From G965198795 sp965198795 (GTDB taxonomy: Bacteria; Pseudomonadota; Alphaproteobacteria; Rhodospirillales; Casp-alpha2), in contig OZ240674.1 in assembly GCA_965198795.1 (NCBI GenBank), positions 1,364,001 to 1,428,000 of the forward strand: a stretch of DNA of 64,000 nt, written 5' to 3'. Made by a program: the position numbers and the translations under genes. Below the pieces are notes generated by a model. That model worked only from the letters and a program-made list of their open reading frames with translations, made no database searches and was not told the DNA's origin. Below are positions 23,673 to 33,245 of this stretch, piece after piece (within the stretch, counting starts at the first letter, position 1; the number at the start of each line of letters is the position of its first letter).

Positions 23673-24695
23673 TCACGCAACCCGGCTGGCGGGAGACCCG
23701 CTTTCTATCAAACAGCGGTGGGGCGGGATCCAAATGGTCACCGTCGTCCCCGCCCCAAGTTCGCTCTCAATGGTTAGATCGCCGTCATGCAGTTGAGCGA
23801 CGCGCTTCGCGATCCAGAGTCCCAGTCCGTTACCCTCTTTCTGCGCCACCCAGGCGCTTTTCGTTCGCACGAACGGCTCGGTGATCCGGGCCAGATCCTG
23901 TTCGGAAATTCCCTGTCCCTGGTCAATTACCGAGATGCGGACGCCATCGCCGCCGCTTTCGGCATGACAGACGATGGGCGTCCCGTCATCTGAATACTTG
24001 ATCGCGTTCGTCAGCAAATTCGTCACAGCTTGCCGAAAACGAGTCCGGTCGAACGACACCCGCAAACCGGCCGACGAATAATGGAAATCAATATCCCGGC
24101 AGTATCTCGGGTCCGAGACGTAAACCTCCGAGATACAGGCGTTGATCTCATCGACGATGTTGAAATCCTCGGTGTTTAGGACTTCGCCCCCTTCCTTCAA
24201 ACGGTTCACGTCCAGCACCTGAGTGATTGTTCTGAGCAGCCGCGTCCCGGCTTCCTCGATATTGCGCATATAAGCCCTATAGGCCTTTTCATCCAGGCGC
24301 CCTTCCGGAACATGGCTGACCAATTGGGAATAGCCGATAATGCCGTTGAGCGGCGTCCGCAAGTCATGGCTCATGGCCGCGAATAACATGTCCTTGGAGC
24401 GGTTGGCGGCCTTGAGGGCCTCTTCGGCCTCCAGACGGTTCTCAACCTCCGCCTCCAGTTCCTCGACGACCCGTTTCCGGTCGCGGTTTTCCACGACCAG
24501 AACGCCCAGAAGCCAGAGCGTGGAGATAAGAAACAAAAGCAGGAGTTCGTTGAGTTCCAGATTCTCGTGGTCCTTGGTAAACCGGTACCACGCTTCAAAG
24601 GCTTCCAACTCTCCAAGCAAAAGGAATAGGATCAGGGCGGCGAACGCGGCCCCCAAATAGGTTTTCACGCGATTTTTGCGTGTATGCAAACGCAA
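23673..24695 (-). CDS. Membrane-bound sensor histidine kinase
   Basis: 340 aa. Two transmembrane helices (about 13-29 and 51-68) with only about 20 residues between them leave almost no periplasmic sensor, followed by a coiled coil (72-100). The HisKA box is FAAMSHDLRTPLNG with the phospho-accepting H110. The ATPase domain has the N box (TNLLTNAIKYS), DQGQGIS, and the G2 box EGNGLGLWIAKRV. It would autophosphorylate and pass phosphate to a response regulator, but none is encoded nearby, so it is an orphan kinase. Its 5' end faces the gamma-glutamyltransferase gene divergently across about 230 bases. Confidence 0.9.
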   Translation of the reverse strand: MRLHTRKNRVKTYLGAAFAALILFLLLGELEAFEAWYRFTKDHENLELNELLLLFLISTLWLLGVLVVENRDRKRVVEELEAEVENRLEAEEALKAANRSKDMLFAAMSHDLRTPLNGIIGYSQLVSHVPEGRLDEKAYRAYMRNIEEAGTRLLRTITQVLDVNRLKEGGEVLNTEDFNIVDEINACISEVYVSDPRYCRDIDFHYSSAGLRVSFDRTRFRQAVTNLLTNAIKYSDDGTPIVCHAESGGDGVRISVIDQGQGISEQDLARITEPFVRTKSAWVAQKEGNGLGLWIAKRVAQLHDGDLTIESELGAGTTVTIWIPPHRCLIESGSPASRVA

Positions 24696-24882
24696 AGTTC
24701 TCCATAATTGAGATTATGCGCGAATTATATAATCGTTATACGGTTTGCGTCCATAAGACCGTTCGCGCCACGGTTAAAAAGCTTAACCATGACTTGGAAG
24801 AGGTGAAAAGGTTACACGGACGCACTGGGCCGCTTTTCCTTTCAAGCAGAGGTTCGCCGTATTATCTTCGCTGGCCACGCAC

Positions 24883-24898
24883 AGGCCGGTTGCGGCCT
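24883..24898. repeat. Six-bp-stem hairpin before the gamma-glutamyltransferase gene
   Basis: AGGCCG-GTTG-CGGCCT is a perfect stem with a four-base loop, ending 28 bases before the ATG at 24927. It is in the presumed leader of that gene; a small AT-rich open frame at 24716-24910 runs across it but has no recognisable product. Confidence 0.45.
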
Positions 24899-24926
24899 CT
24901 CTCCCCTTGAAACAAAGGTTCACCCC

Positions 24927-26741
24927 ATGGTTCCGTTCACCACACGGCCCGAAATTCTTGGCACTTTCGGCGTCGTCGCCACCACCCACTGGCTGGCGAC
25001 GGCGACCGGCATGGCGATCTTGGAGAAAGGCGGCAACGCCTTTGACGCGGCCGCCGCGACGGGTTTCGCCCTGCAAATTGTCGAACCGCACCTGAACGGT
25101 CCGGGTGGTGACGTTCCCATCATCGTCAACGAGGCCTCCACCGGCGAAACTCATGTCATCTGCGGACAGGGGCCGTCAGCCATGGGCGCGACGATAGAGA
25201 AACACAAAGCGCTCGGCCTCGACATCATGCCCGGCACGGGTCATCTGTCCGCGGTGGTCCCCGGTTCGTTCGGCGGCTGGATGATCATGCTCCGCGATTT
25301 CGGCTCCATGTCCGTCCGCGAGGTGCTGGAGCCCGCGATTGACTTTGCCGGGAACGGCTACGCCCTGGTGCCCAATATCTCGAACACCATTGAGACCGTC
25401 CGTGAGTTGTTCATCAATCACTGGCCGACGTCCGCCGCGCTCTACCTGCCGGACGGCCAAACGCCCAAGGCCGGCGCGCTGTTCCGCAACGCCGACGCGG
25501 CGAACACCTACAAAAGGGTCATCGCCGAGGCCGAGGCGGCCGGCGGCGGACGCGAGGCGTCAATCAACGCCGCCATGGACGCCTGGTACAAGGGCTTCGT
25601 CGCGGAGGCCATTGACAACCATATGCGGACACCGGTGATGGACAGTTCCGGCGTGGAGCACACCGGCTTCCTGACCGGTGACGATTTGGCGAACTGGAAG
25701 CCGACAATTGAAGCGCCGCTGACGTATGACTATCGGAACTTCACGGTCTGCAAGACCGGGCCCTGGGGCCAAGGTCCCGCGTTTTTGCAGCAGCTCGCCC
25801 TGCTGAAGGGCTTCGATATGGCGTCCATGCCGATGACGAGCGCCGAGTTCGTTCACACCATAACCGAAGCCGCCAAACTCGCCATGGCCGACAGGGAAGC
25901 CTTTTATGGCGATCCGGATTTTGTGGACGTGCCGATGGAAACGCTCTTATCCGGCGCCTATAACGACGAGCGGCGGAAGCTGATCACCGGCGCGGCGTCC
26001 AGGGAGCTGCGCCCCGGTTCCATTGACGGCCATCTCGGTAAAACCATTTGCATCGACATGGACCCGGAAAGGGCCAAGTCGATCAGCGCTCTGGGCGCCG
26101 GCGAACCGACCGCCGCCCGCTTCGATGACATGGAAATAGCCGCCGACGGCGCCAACAAGGGCGACACCTGTCACCTGGATATCATAGACAAGTGGGGCAA
26201 CATGGTCTCCGCCACGCCGTCAGGCGGCTGGTTGCAGTCCAACCCAATCATTCCCGGACTCGGTATTTGTCTCACCAACCGGGGCCAGATGTACTGGCTG
26301 GATGAGGAGAAAGCCGACTGTCTGGCGCCGGGCAAACGGCCGCGCACCACACTGTCGCCTGGCTTCGCGCTGAAGGACGGCAGGCCCTATATGGCGTTCG
26401 GCACACCGGGCGGGGACCAACAGGATCAATGGGCGCTCAGCTTTTTCATCCGTCACGCGGATCATGGCATGAACCTGCAACAAGCCATTGATGCGCCGGC
26501 GTTCCACACGGCCCACTTCCCAAGCTCGTTCTATCCCCGCGAATGGAACCCCGGTCACTTGGTGATCGAAAACCGATTCCCGCCAGAAACACGCAAGGAA
26601 CTGACCAAGCGCGGCCATGACCTGGAGGTGGATGACGACTGGTCGATTGGCCGGCTGTCGGCGGCGTCGAAAGACGCCGGCGGAATCTTGCGGGCGGGCG
26701 CCAACCCGCGGTTCATGCAGGGCTACGCCGCCGGTCGATAA
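24927..26741 (+). CDS. Gamma-glutamyltransferase family protein
   Basis: 604 aa, proenzyme-sized. The N-terminal half has VATTHWLATATGMAILEKGGNAFDAAAAT, the start of the GGT fold, and the autoprocessing nucleophile is a threonine (T414) in KGDTCHLDIIDKWGNMVSATPS. After cleavage there the small subunit would carry the catalytic Thr. The GPGGDVPIIV loop and the PSGGWLQSNP segment are also typical. There is no signal peptide, so it is probably cytoplasmic, unlike the classical periplasmic GGT, and may act on a gamma-amide or related substrate. A GST gene follows on the same strand, hinting at glutathione or conjugate turnover. Confidence 0.85.
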   Translation: MVPFTTRPEILGTFGVVATTHWLATATGMAILEKGGNAFDAAAATGFALQIVEPHLNGPGGDVPIIVNEASTGETHVICGQGPSAMGATIEKHKALGLDIMPGTGHLSAVVPGSFGGWMIMLRDFGSMSVREVLEPAIDFAGNGYALVPNISNTIETVRELFINHWPTSAALYLPDGQTPKAGALFRNADAANTYKRVIAEAEAAGGGREASINAAMDAWYKGFVAEAIDNHMRTPVMDSSGVEHTGFLTGDDLANWKPTIEAPLTYDYRNFTVCKTGPWGQGPAFLQQLALLKGFDMASMPMTSAEFVHTITEAAKLAMADREAFYGDPDFVDVPMETLLSGAYNDERRKLITGAASRELRPGSIDGHLGKTICIDMDPERAKSISALGAGEPTAARFDDMEIAADGANKGDTCHLDIIDKWGNMVSATPSGGWLQSNPIIPGLGICLTNRGQMYWLDEEKADCLAPGKRPRTTLSPGFALKDGRPYMAFGTPGGDQQDQWALSFFIRHADHGMNLQQAIDAPAFHTAHFPSSFYPREWNPGHLVIENRFPPETRKELTKRGHDLEVDDDWSIGRLSAASKDAGGILRAGANPRFMQGYAAGR

Positions 26742-26934
26742 CAGCGGCGGCGCCCCGCCCCGCCTTCTTTCTCGTCCTCTTTGACGTGTCCCGGGCCAAA
26801 GCCCCGCGTTTCTCCCCTGATCGAACCACCTTCGCGCGCCCGGGAAAAGCGGGGACAAACGGGCTCGATCTTGTCATCCGGCCTCTGGCGGGTCATATGT
26901 CCATGATCATCGCCCCCATGGAAAAGCGCCCGTC

Positions 26935-27558
26935 ATGTTAAAAGTCCTAGGACGTCCCAACTCCATCAACGTCCAAAAAGTCATGTGGCTGATCGGCGAA
27001 TTGGGACTCGAGCACGAGCGGCTGAACATCGGAGGGGCCTTTGGCGGCAATGATCAGCCAGATTATCTGTCAAAGAATCCCAATGGCCGTATTCCCACTC
27101 TGGAAGACGGCGACGCCGTGATATGGGAGAGCAACGCCATTGTCCGGTATGTCGCGGAAAAATACGGCCCCGAGACGGACTGGCATCCGTCCAGCGTCGA
27201 ACAGCGTGGACAAGCGAACATGTGGATGGATTGGTATCTGACGACCTTGCACCCGCCCATGACCAAGATTTTCTGGGAACTGATCCGCACACCGGAACCG
27301 GAGCGGGATAAACCCGGATTCGACAAGGCTGTCGAGGACGCCTCCAAATTCTGGACGATTTTGGATCGCCATCTGGCTTCACGATCCTATGTGCTCGGAA
27401 ATACCCCGTCCATGGGTGACATTCCGGTGGGTTGTTCCAGTTATCGTTGGCTTAACATGGAGTTCGACCGACCGTCCTTGCCCAGCATCAAGGCCTATCA
27501 CGAGCGCTTGCGCGCCCGTCCGGCCTACCAACAGCATGTGATGCTGCCGTTAACGTGA
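26935..27558 (+). CDS. Glutathione S-transferase family protein
   Basis: 207 aa. The thioredoxin-like N-domain (1-80) has NSINVQKVMWLIGEL, the cis-proline NGRIPTLED and the glutathione-gamma-glutamyl contact WESNAIVRYVAEKYG; the helical C-domain has DRHLASRSYVLGNTPSMGDI. It would conjugate or isomerise electrophiles with glutathione. N in SIN at residue 11 occupies the usual active Ser/Cys/Tyr region. It precedes an alpha/beta hydrolase by nine bases, so the two are probably one operon. Confidence 0.88.
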   Translation: MLKVLGRPNSINVQKVMWLIGELGLEHERLNIGGAFGGNDQPDYLSKNPNGRIPTLEDGDAVIWESNAIVRYVAEKYGPETDWHPSSVEQRGQANMWMDWYLTTLHPPMTKIFWELIRTPEPERDKPGFDKAVEDASKFWTILDRHLASRSYVLGNTPSMGDIPVGCSSYRWLNMEFDRPSLPSIKAYHERLRARPAYQQHVMLPLT

Positions 27559-27567
27559 GGGGCCTTC

Positions 27568-28437
27568 ATGCCGGATAACGCTGTCTTCCGGAAATACTCC
27601 TTCGAAGAGTTGCGCGAGCAGTATGACAACCGCCGGAATGTCCCGAACCATCAAGAACTGTACGATAGCTGGAAGCCATTGAACGAGGCGTTTCTGGCGG
27701 ACTGCGCGAACCATCTGGACGTGGCCTATGGCGCTGCGGAGCGCCAAAAACTGGATATCTATGTACCGGCGGGCGATGGTCCGTTCCCGGTTCAGGTTTT
27801 TTTCCATGGCGGCTATTGGTTCAGCCGCTCCAAGTCGGACGCCGCCTTCATCGGTCATGAACTGGTCAAATCCGGCATTCTGTGGGTCAGCGTCGGCTAT
27901 ACCCTAATCCCAGCGTGCGACATGGATGAACTGCTGCGCCAATGCGGGGAAGCGATGATCTGGCTATACGCCAATATCGCGGAATACGGCGGCGACCCGG
28001 GCAACTTGAACGTTTCTGGTCACTCTGCGGGCGGACATATCGCCGCCATGATGGTCGCCCGGGACTGGACGGCCTGCGGCCTGCCTATGGAACTCGTTAA
28101 ACATTGCACGGCTGTCTCGGGCATTTACGATCTCGAGCCAATCCGGCTCGGGCACATGCGGGAGACCTTGGGCCTGACCGGCAATCAGATCATGGATTGC
28201 AGTCCCGCGCGCCTGGCGCCTCATGGCGGCGCGCCGGTGCTGGTGTCCGTGGGCGGACATGAAACCGCTGAATTCAAGCGCCAATCAAACGATTTGGCGC
28301 GGAAGTGGAGCGCGCTCGGCGCCAACACACATTTCATGCAAATCAATGGCCGCGACCACTTCACCGTGCTGGAGGACTACGCCAAAGGCCGTTTGAAGAA
28401 CGCAATGCTGAACGCGCTCCTGGGGACGGACGCTTGA
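27568..28437 (+). CDS. Alpha/beta hydrolase, kynurenine formamidase-like
   Basis: 289 aa. The oxyanion motif HGGYW (about 80-84), the nucleophile elbow GHSAGG (about 151-156), an acid in VSVGGHETAEF and the histidine in INGRDHFTVLEDY make a complete esterase/formamidase triad. The N-terminal EQYDNRRNVPNH stretch is shared with arylformamidase-like members. Cytoplasmic. Nine bases after GST; the order GGT, GST, hydrolase may process glutathione adducts or aryl amides, though this is inference. A hairpin-rich tail follows. Confidence 0.82.
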   Translation: MPDNAVFRKYSFEELREQYDNRRNVPNHQELYDSWKPLNEAFLADCANHLDVAYGAAERQKLDIYVPAGDGPFPVQVFFHGGYWFSRSKSDAAFIGHELVKSGILWVSVGYTLIPACDMDELLRQCGEAMIWLYANIAEYGGDPGNLNVSGHSAGGHIAAMMVARDWTACGLPMELVKHCTAVSGIYDLEPIRLGHMRETLGLTGNQIMDCSPARLAPHGGAPVLVSVGGHETAEFKRQSNDLARKWSALGANTHFMQINGRDHFTVLEDYAKGRLKNAMLNALLGTDA

Positions 28438-28457
28438 AAGACGGCGGCCAAAAGACC

Positions 28458-28531
28458 GTCTGGACTCCGGCTTTCGCGGGAATGACGCGGCCGGTTCCCC
28501 TCGACCTCCACCCCTCTCCTCAAGGAGAGGG
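28458..28531. repeat. REP-like repeat (copy B) and terminator-like inverted repeat
   Basis: GTCTGGACTCCGGCTTTCGCGGGAATGAC (28458-28486, split by a few bases of variation) matches the right half of the copy at 56.13 kb. At 28512-28531 CCCTCTCCT and AGGAGAGGG form a perfect nine-base inverted repeat with a two-base centre. It lies between convergent genes (hydrolase and MFS) and could stop transcription from both sides. Confidence 0.55.
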
Positions 28532-28613
28532 AAACCATAATGGCGTTCCGCGGAAAATTCCTTTCTCCATGGGAGAGGACGGCGAAGCGCTAGGCGGCGG
28601 ACCGGATGAGGTT

Positions 28614-29828
28614 TCACGATCCAACCGCCCGTTCTTCCCCCGGCATGAACAGCACCAGGACATTGGCGGCCAGGATGGCGCCGGCAAGCCCGTGGAACAC
28701 CGCCGTCAAACCGTGGGCGTCCGCAATCAGGCCGCCGCCGAAGGTTATAAAGATGTTGAACAGTGACTGCGTGCCGAACATCAGGCTGGTCGCGCTCCCG
28801 CCCATTTCCCCCGGTGTCATATCCATCAGCCAGCTATGCATGACGGGTCGCGTGGCGAAGAGCGCGACCCCCATCAACGTGATCCCCGCCACCAGGACGA
28901 ACTGGTTATCCAGGAACGTCAGACCCGCCAGAATTACTGTTGTTCCCGCAAGGCCCGCCATGACGACGGGACGGCGCCCGGCGCGGTCGGACCAGACTCC
29001 GGCGATCGGCGTGATGATCAGCCCTCCCAACTGAAAAGCGGTCATGGCGACGCCCGTCTCCACAAGGCTCAGGCCGATCTCATTCACGAGATAAAGCGGC
29101 AGGAAAGTATAGAGCCCCATCATGGTCATGGTCCGGAAACCGGACATGACGCAGAGGATGGCGACCATGCGGTCCTTGAGCATCAGGCCGAAACCGCCGA
29201 CGTAGGACTTCAGCGTCATCCTCGGCTTACCCTCGCCGCCGCCGTTGGCCTTCAAGACGGCCAGCAGCAGGACGGCCAGCAGGATCACCGGCGCCGCATT
29301 GACGCCAGCCGTGACGCGCCAGCCATAAGCCGTCAGCAAAACGCCGGTCACGGCGGGAGCGAGGCTGTCCCCCGCGCTGGCGCCCAAGGCATGGAGCGAG
29401 AGCGCGTAACCCCGCGTCTTCCGGTAAATGCCGGCAAGATAGGAAATCGCCGGCGGGTGCCAAAGATTGTTGGTCGCCCCGACGATCGCCATCATCGCGG
29501 CCAGCGTCCAGTAGCCGCCGGCCAGTCCCATGGCGCCCAAGGCCATCGCGCCCAGCACCAGGGAAACCACTTGCAGCGTCACCTTGTTGCCAACCATGTC
29601 GGTCGCCGCGCCGCTGCCGAAATTGGCGATGAAGGACGCCGCATGGAAGACAGCGAACAGCGTTCCTATCTGGGTATAGCTGAGACCCAAATCCCGCTGT
29701 ATGGCCGGACTGAGCAGATAAAACACGCCGATCACCCAATGCGTGCCTCCGTGACCAAGTCCCACCATCCAGGCGGGAAACTGCTCTCGGACGCCGAGAC
29801 CGGTGAGCTTGACGAGGATGGCGTTCAT
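28614..29828 (-). CDS. MFS transporter
   Basis: 404 aa with about 12 hydrophobic helices. The motif-A-like loop between TM2 and TM3 reads NFGSGAATDMVGNKVT, and the equivalent in the second half is IAGVWSDRAGRRPVVMAG. It starts MNAILVKLTGLGVREQFPAWMVGLGHGGTH without a signal peptide, as expected. An importer or exporter of an organic anion is likely, given neighbouring CoA and dicarboxylate genes, but the substrate cannot be read. It is divergent from the enoyl-CoA hydratase gene across about 115 bases. Confidence 0.88.
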   Translation of the reverse strand: MNAILVKLTGLGVREQFPAWMVGLGHGGTHWVIGVFYLLSPAIQRDLGLSYTQIGTLFAVFHAASFIANFGSGAATDMVGNKVTLQVVSLVLGAMALGAMGLAGGYWTLAAMMAIVGATNNLWHPPAISYLAGIYRKTRGYALSLHALGASAGDSLAPAVTGVLLTAYGWRVTAGVNAAPVILLAVLLLAVLKANGGGEGKPRMTLKSYVGGFGLMLKDRMVAILCVMSGFRTMTMMGLYTFLPLYLVNEIGLSLVETGVAMTAFQLGGLIITPIAGVWSDRAGRRPVVMAGLAGTTVILAGLTFLDNQFVLVAGITLMGVALFATRPVMHSWLMDMTPGEMGGSATSLMFGTQSLFNIFITFGGGLIADAHGLTAVFHGLAGAILAANVLVLFMPGEERAVGS

Positions 29829-29944
29829 GGGACGGTGTGACTTTTCCTGTTGCGCGAAATGGAGTAGACAGAAAACCGATTGTATACACCGCTCGCGCCG
29901 GCGCGGCGAGTGCGCGCGGAGCCCTGAAAAAAAGGAACCATCCC

Positions 29945-30748
29945 ATGGACGGAATGCGGGCCATTACCGACCAGTTGATTGTCGCCGACAAGGACGGCGT
30001 CGGTTCGGTCCAATTCGACAATCAGGCCAAACGGAACGCCATGACGTTCGAGATGTGGCGCGACCTGGGCTCGGTGATTGAGGCGTTCGACGCCAACGAC
30101 GCGGTTCGGGTGATCGTGCTGTCCGGCGCGGGCGGCAAGGCGTTCTGCGCCGGGGCGGATATCTCGCAGTTCGAAAAGAACCGCTCCACGGAAGACGGGG
30201 TGAGGATTTATAACGAAGCCGTCGAACGCTCGACGGAAATCTTGCGGAGCTGTCGGAAGCCCACCATCGCCATGATCCAGGGTCCCTGCGTCGGCGGCGG
30301 CGTGGGAATCGCGACAAGTTGCGATCTGCGGATTTCGGAAGAAAGCTCCATCTTTTCCATCCCCGCCGCAAAACTGGGTTTGGGCTATCGCGTGGAAGGG
30401 CTGAAGCCATTGGTGGACCTGGTCGGACCGTCCAACGCCAAGGAACTGTTCTACACGGCGCGCGTGTTTTCCGCCCGTGAAGCCCGCGAAATGGGTCTGG
30501 TCAACCGGGTTCTGCCGAAGGCGATGCTGAAACCCTTCATGGATGACTATACGAAACGCATCGTCGAGAACGCCCCGTTGACGATTCAGGCGGTAAAGGT
30601 GGTTGTCGCCGAGTCGCTCAAGGACGATGCGTCGCGGGATCTGGAAACGTGCCATGAGGTAGTGACCAAATGCTTCAATTCCGCGGACTATGTCGAAGGA
30701 CGCCGCGCCTTCATGGAAAAGCGGAAACCCCGGTTCCAAGGCGCCTAG
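29945..30748 (+). CDS. Crotonase-fold enoyl-CoA hydratase/isomerase family protein
   Basis: 267 aa from ATG at 29945, chosen because AAAAAGGAACC lies just upstream; the longer frame from 29837 overlaps the divergent transporter promoter. Crotonase features: AFCAGADISQF (oxyanion hole), GPCVGGGVGIATSCDLRI, and IPAAKLGLGY. The first catalytic glutamate of true hydratases (GGGxE) is Gly and the second is Ala, so a hydratase reaction is doubtful; isomerase, hydrolase or decarboxylase chemistry is possible. Forms a two-gene run with MmgE/PrpD. Confidence 0.85.
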   Translation: MDGMRAITDQLIVADKDGVGSVQFDNQAKRNAMTFEMWRDLGSVIEAFDANDAVRVIVLSGAGGKAFCAGADISQFEKNRSTEDGVRIYNEAVERSTEILRSCRKPTIAMIQGPCVGGGVGIATSCDLRISEESSIFSIPAAKLGLGYRVEGLKPLVDLVGPSNAKELFYTARVFSAREAREMGLVNRVLPKAMLKPFMDDYTKRIVENAPLTIQAVKVVVAESLKDDASRDLETCHEVVTKCFNSADYVEGRRAFMEKRKPRFQGA

Positions 30749-30789
30749 ACCCAGGCTGGAAAAATTCCTGAGGCGCCGGAAAAACCACC

Positions 30790-32172
30790 ATGAACGCCCT
30801 GAAACCCTTTGCTGATTTTACCGCCGCGCTGGACGCCGCGCCGCGCCGCGTTCTGCACGCGGCCAAGCGCTGTCTGGTGGATTATTTCGCCGCCATGCTG
30901 CCGGGCGCGGTGACCGCGCCGGGCCCGTCGCTCCGCGCGTCTTTTGAAGAGAACCTGGGACGCGGCCAGGCGCTGCTTTACCCCGACATGACCAGGACGG
31001 ACTCGCGAACGGCCGCGTTTCTGCAAGGCGCCGCGTCCCATACGGTCGAGTTTGACGATATCTACCGGGACGGCATTTATCACCCGGGCGCACCGGTCAT
31101 CTCCGCCGCCCTCGCCATCGGTCAAAGCCGGGGGATAACGGGTCAGGACCTGCTGTTGGCGATCATTGCGGGCTATGAAGTCTCTAACCGGATCGCCGCC
31201 GCCGTGAACCCGGCCCACTATGAATTCTGGCACACCACCGGCACCGTCGGGCATTTCGGCGCGGCGGCCGCCGCGTCCCGTGTCTTGAAACTGGACGCCG
31301 GTCGAACCGCCCACGCGCTGGCCAACGCCGGCACCTTCGCAAGCGGGCTCCAGCAGGCTTTTCGCGCCGACGCGCACGCCAAGCCGCTCCACAGCGGACA
31401 AGCCGCGTCCGTCGGCGTCACCTGCGCGCTCTCGGCCGAACAAGGCGTCACTGGCGCGCGCGATATCCTGGAAGGTCCCCGCGGCTTCGGGATGGCCATG
31501 TGCCGGAACGCCGTCGCCGAAGCCCCCGACTGGGACGCAGCCGGCGGCGGCCTGGGGACGGACTGGACGATAACCCGCACCACCCAGAAAAATCACGCCG
31601 CTTGCGGCCACGCCCATGCGGCGATTGATGGGGTGAAGGCGATCATGGACGCGGAACGGCTGGTCGCGCCGGATATCGCCGAAATTCATGTGGGCAGCTA
31701 TCAAAAGGCGGTTGAAATCACTGGCTCCACAGCGCCCCGGACCGCTTTCGAGGCCAAGTTCTCACTGCCTTATTGCGTGGCGGCGCAAGTGCTGATGGGG
31801 TCTGTCCGGACAGCGGCCTTCCTGGATGACGCCCTCGCCAATCCGGCGCTGCGCCAGATCATGGGCAAGGTGTCGCTGACGGAAGATAACGAATGCCAAT
31901 CTGTTTTCCCCGCCCAGCGCTCCGCCAAAGTGCGGTTGGTGACGCCGAAAGGGCGGACGTTCACCCATCACGCCAAAACACGCAAAGGCGATCCGGACGC
32001 GCCGCTCACGGATGAGGAAATTTCGGCGAAATTCATGGAGTTGACGGAACCTGTCATCGCCGCCGGAGCCGCGCCTTTCCTAGACCTTCTCTGGCAGGCC
32101 GGCGCGGTGCGGGACATACGTCATTTGACCGTACCCGCGCGCGCCTCGCGGCGTCACGCGCCGGCGCTCTAA
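30790..32172 (+). CDS. MmgE/PrpD family protein
   Basis: 460 aa, the usual size. HTVEFDDIYRDGIYHPGAPVISAALA near residue 76 is the family signature; NPAHYEFWHTTGTVGHFGAAAAASR and QKNHAACGHAHAAIDGV follow. The family includes 2-methylcitrate dehydratase (PrpD), itaconyl/aconitate isomerase-type enzymes and many with unknown substrates. With a crotonase upstream and a lyase-dehydratase cluster next door it fits dicarboxylate or methylcitrate-like metabolism. The stop overlaps that of the convergent dehydrogenase gene by four bases. Confidence 0.88.
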   Translation: MNALKPFADFTAALDAAPRRVLHAAKRCLVDYFAAMLPGAVTAPGPSLRASFEENLGRGQALLYPDMTRTDSRTAAFLQGAASHTVEFDDIYRDGIYHPGAPVISAALAIGQSRGITGQDLLLAIIAGYEVSNRIAAAVNPAHYEFWHTTGTVGHFGAAAAASRVLKLDAGRTAHALANAGTFASGLQQAFRADAHAKPLHSGQAASVGVTCALSAEQGVTGARDILEGPRGFGMAMCRNAVAEAPDWDAAGGGLGTDWTITRTTQKNHAACGHAHAAIDGVKAIMDAERLVAPDIAEIHVGSYQKAVEITGSTAPRTAFEAKFSLPYCVAAQVLMGSVRTAAFLDDALANPALRQIMGKVSLTEDNECQSVFPAQRSAKVRLVTPKGRTFTHHAKTRKGDPDAPLTDEEISAKFMELTEPVIAAGAAPFLDLLWQAGAVRDIRHLTVPARASRRHAPAL

Positions 32173-33245
32173 CCAACCGCCTTCAAGACAGCCTCGCCGA
32201 ACTCAGCCGTGGTCTTTTCGCCGCCCAAATCACGGGTATGGTTTTCCGGATCGTCCAACACTTCGTCAATGGCTTGCTCGAACGCGGCGGCCGCCCCGGC
32301 CAGATTGGTCCGGCCCGTCCGGCGCGACAGCTCCGCCAACAGCATGGCGCACGACAGCATCAAGGATGCCGGGTTCGCGATATTCCGGCCGGCGATATCC
32401 GGCGCGGACCCATGTTGGGCTTGAGCCATCACATGCCTCTCACCCGCGTTAATGGACCCTGCAAGTCCCAGACTTCCGGATAACTCGGACGTCAAATCAG
32501 AAAGGATGTCCCCGTACATGTTACTGGTAAGCACCACGTCGAAATCCTGCGGGCGGCGCACCAGATGAGCAACGGCGGCGTCGATGATCAATTCCTCGAC
32601 CTCAACATCCGGATAGTCCCTCGCGACGTCGAGCGCGGCCGCATGGAACAACCCATCCGTCAACTTCAGCACGTTGGCCTTGTGCGCGACAGTAACTTTC
32701 TTGCGGCGGACGGACGCCATGTCGAAGGCCACGCGGGCAATGCGTTCCGACCCTCGCCTGGTGATTTTACGAACCGACAACGCCACGTCGTCCGTCGGCA
32801 TGAACTCGCCAACGCCCTGGGCCATATTCCGATCCGGATAGAACCCCTCGGTGTTTTCCCTGCAAATCACCAGGTCCATATCCGTGACGTGCGCCTTCAC
32901 CGATTTTCGCACCCGGCTCGGACGGATATTGGCGTAAAGGTCGAATTCCTTGCGGAACCACATCGAGGGGTTCACGGCGTCCGGGTTGTCTTTCGGATAC
33001 TCATAAGACGAAACAGGGCCCAGGACGACGCCGGCGGCGGCGGCGCATTCACGACGCAACTCCGGCGGAATGGTCCCCCCTGTGCGCTCCAGGGCCGCCA
33101 TGCCGCCTTCCCGAACCACCAGATCCAATCGCAACCGATGGAGATCATTCAACCGTTCCAACACCGGCAGGGTCGCCGAGGTGATTTCGGGGCCGATCCC
33201 ATCGTTGGGGATGACGACGATTTTCCTATCCACTGTCTCAGGCAT
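32169..33245 (-). CDS. Isocitrate/3-isopropylmalate dehydrogenase family, decarboxylating
   Basis: 358 aa. The family's substrate-binding arginines are in RPSRVR (about 109-114) and the RENTEGFY motif (about 134-141); the Lys of catalysis is in VAHKANVLKLTDGLF and the metal aspartates in DVVLTSNMYGDILSDLTSELSGSLGLA; the cofactor end is AQAQHGSAPDIAGRNIANP. It would oxidatively decarboxylate a 2-hydroxy-3-carboxy acid using NAD(P) and a divalent metal. Subtype (IPMDH, tartrate or homoisocitrate type) is not settled by these motifs. It overlaps the upstream aminotransferase by eight bases and is the last gene of the minus-strand run with LeuC/LeuD homologues. Confidence 0.88.
   Translation of the reverse strand: MPETVDRKIVVIPNDGIGPEITSATLPVLERLNDLHRLRLDLVVREGGMAALERTGGTIPPELRRECAAAAGVVLGPVSSYEYPKDNPDAVNPSMWFRKEFDLYANIRPSRVRKSVKAHVTDMDLVICRENTEGFYPDRNMAQGVGEFMPTDDVALSVRKITRRGSERIARVAFDMASVRRKKVTVAHKANVLKLTDGLFHAAALDVARDYPDVEVEELIIDAAVAHLVRRPQDFDVVLTSNMYGDILSDLTSELSGSLGLAGSINAGERHVMAQAQHGSAPDIAGRNIANPASLMLSCAMLLAELSRRTGRTNLAGAAAAFEQAIDEVLDDPENHTRDLGGEKTTAEFGEAVLKAVG

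Noticed and set aside
24716..24910. 64-aa frame before the gamma-glutamyltransferase gene
   Set aside because: No ribosome site or similarity; basic, shifting composition and overlap with a hairpin leader.
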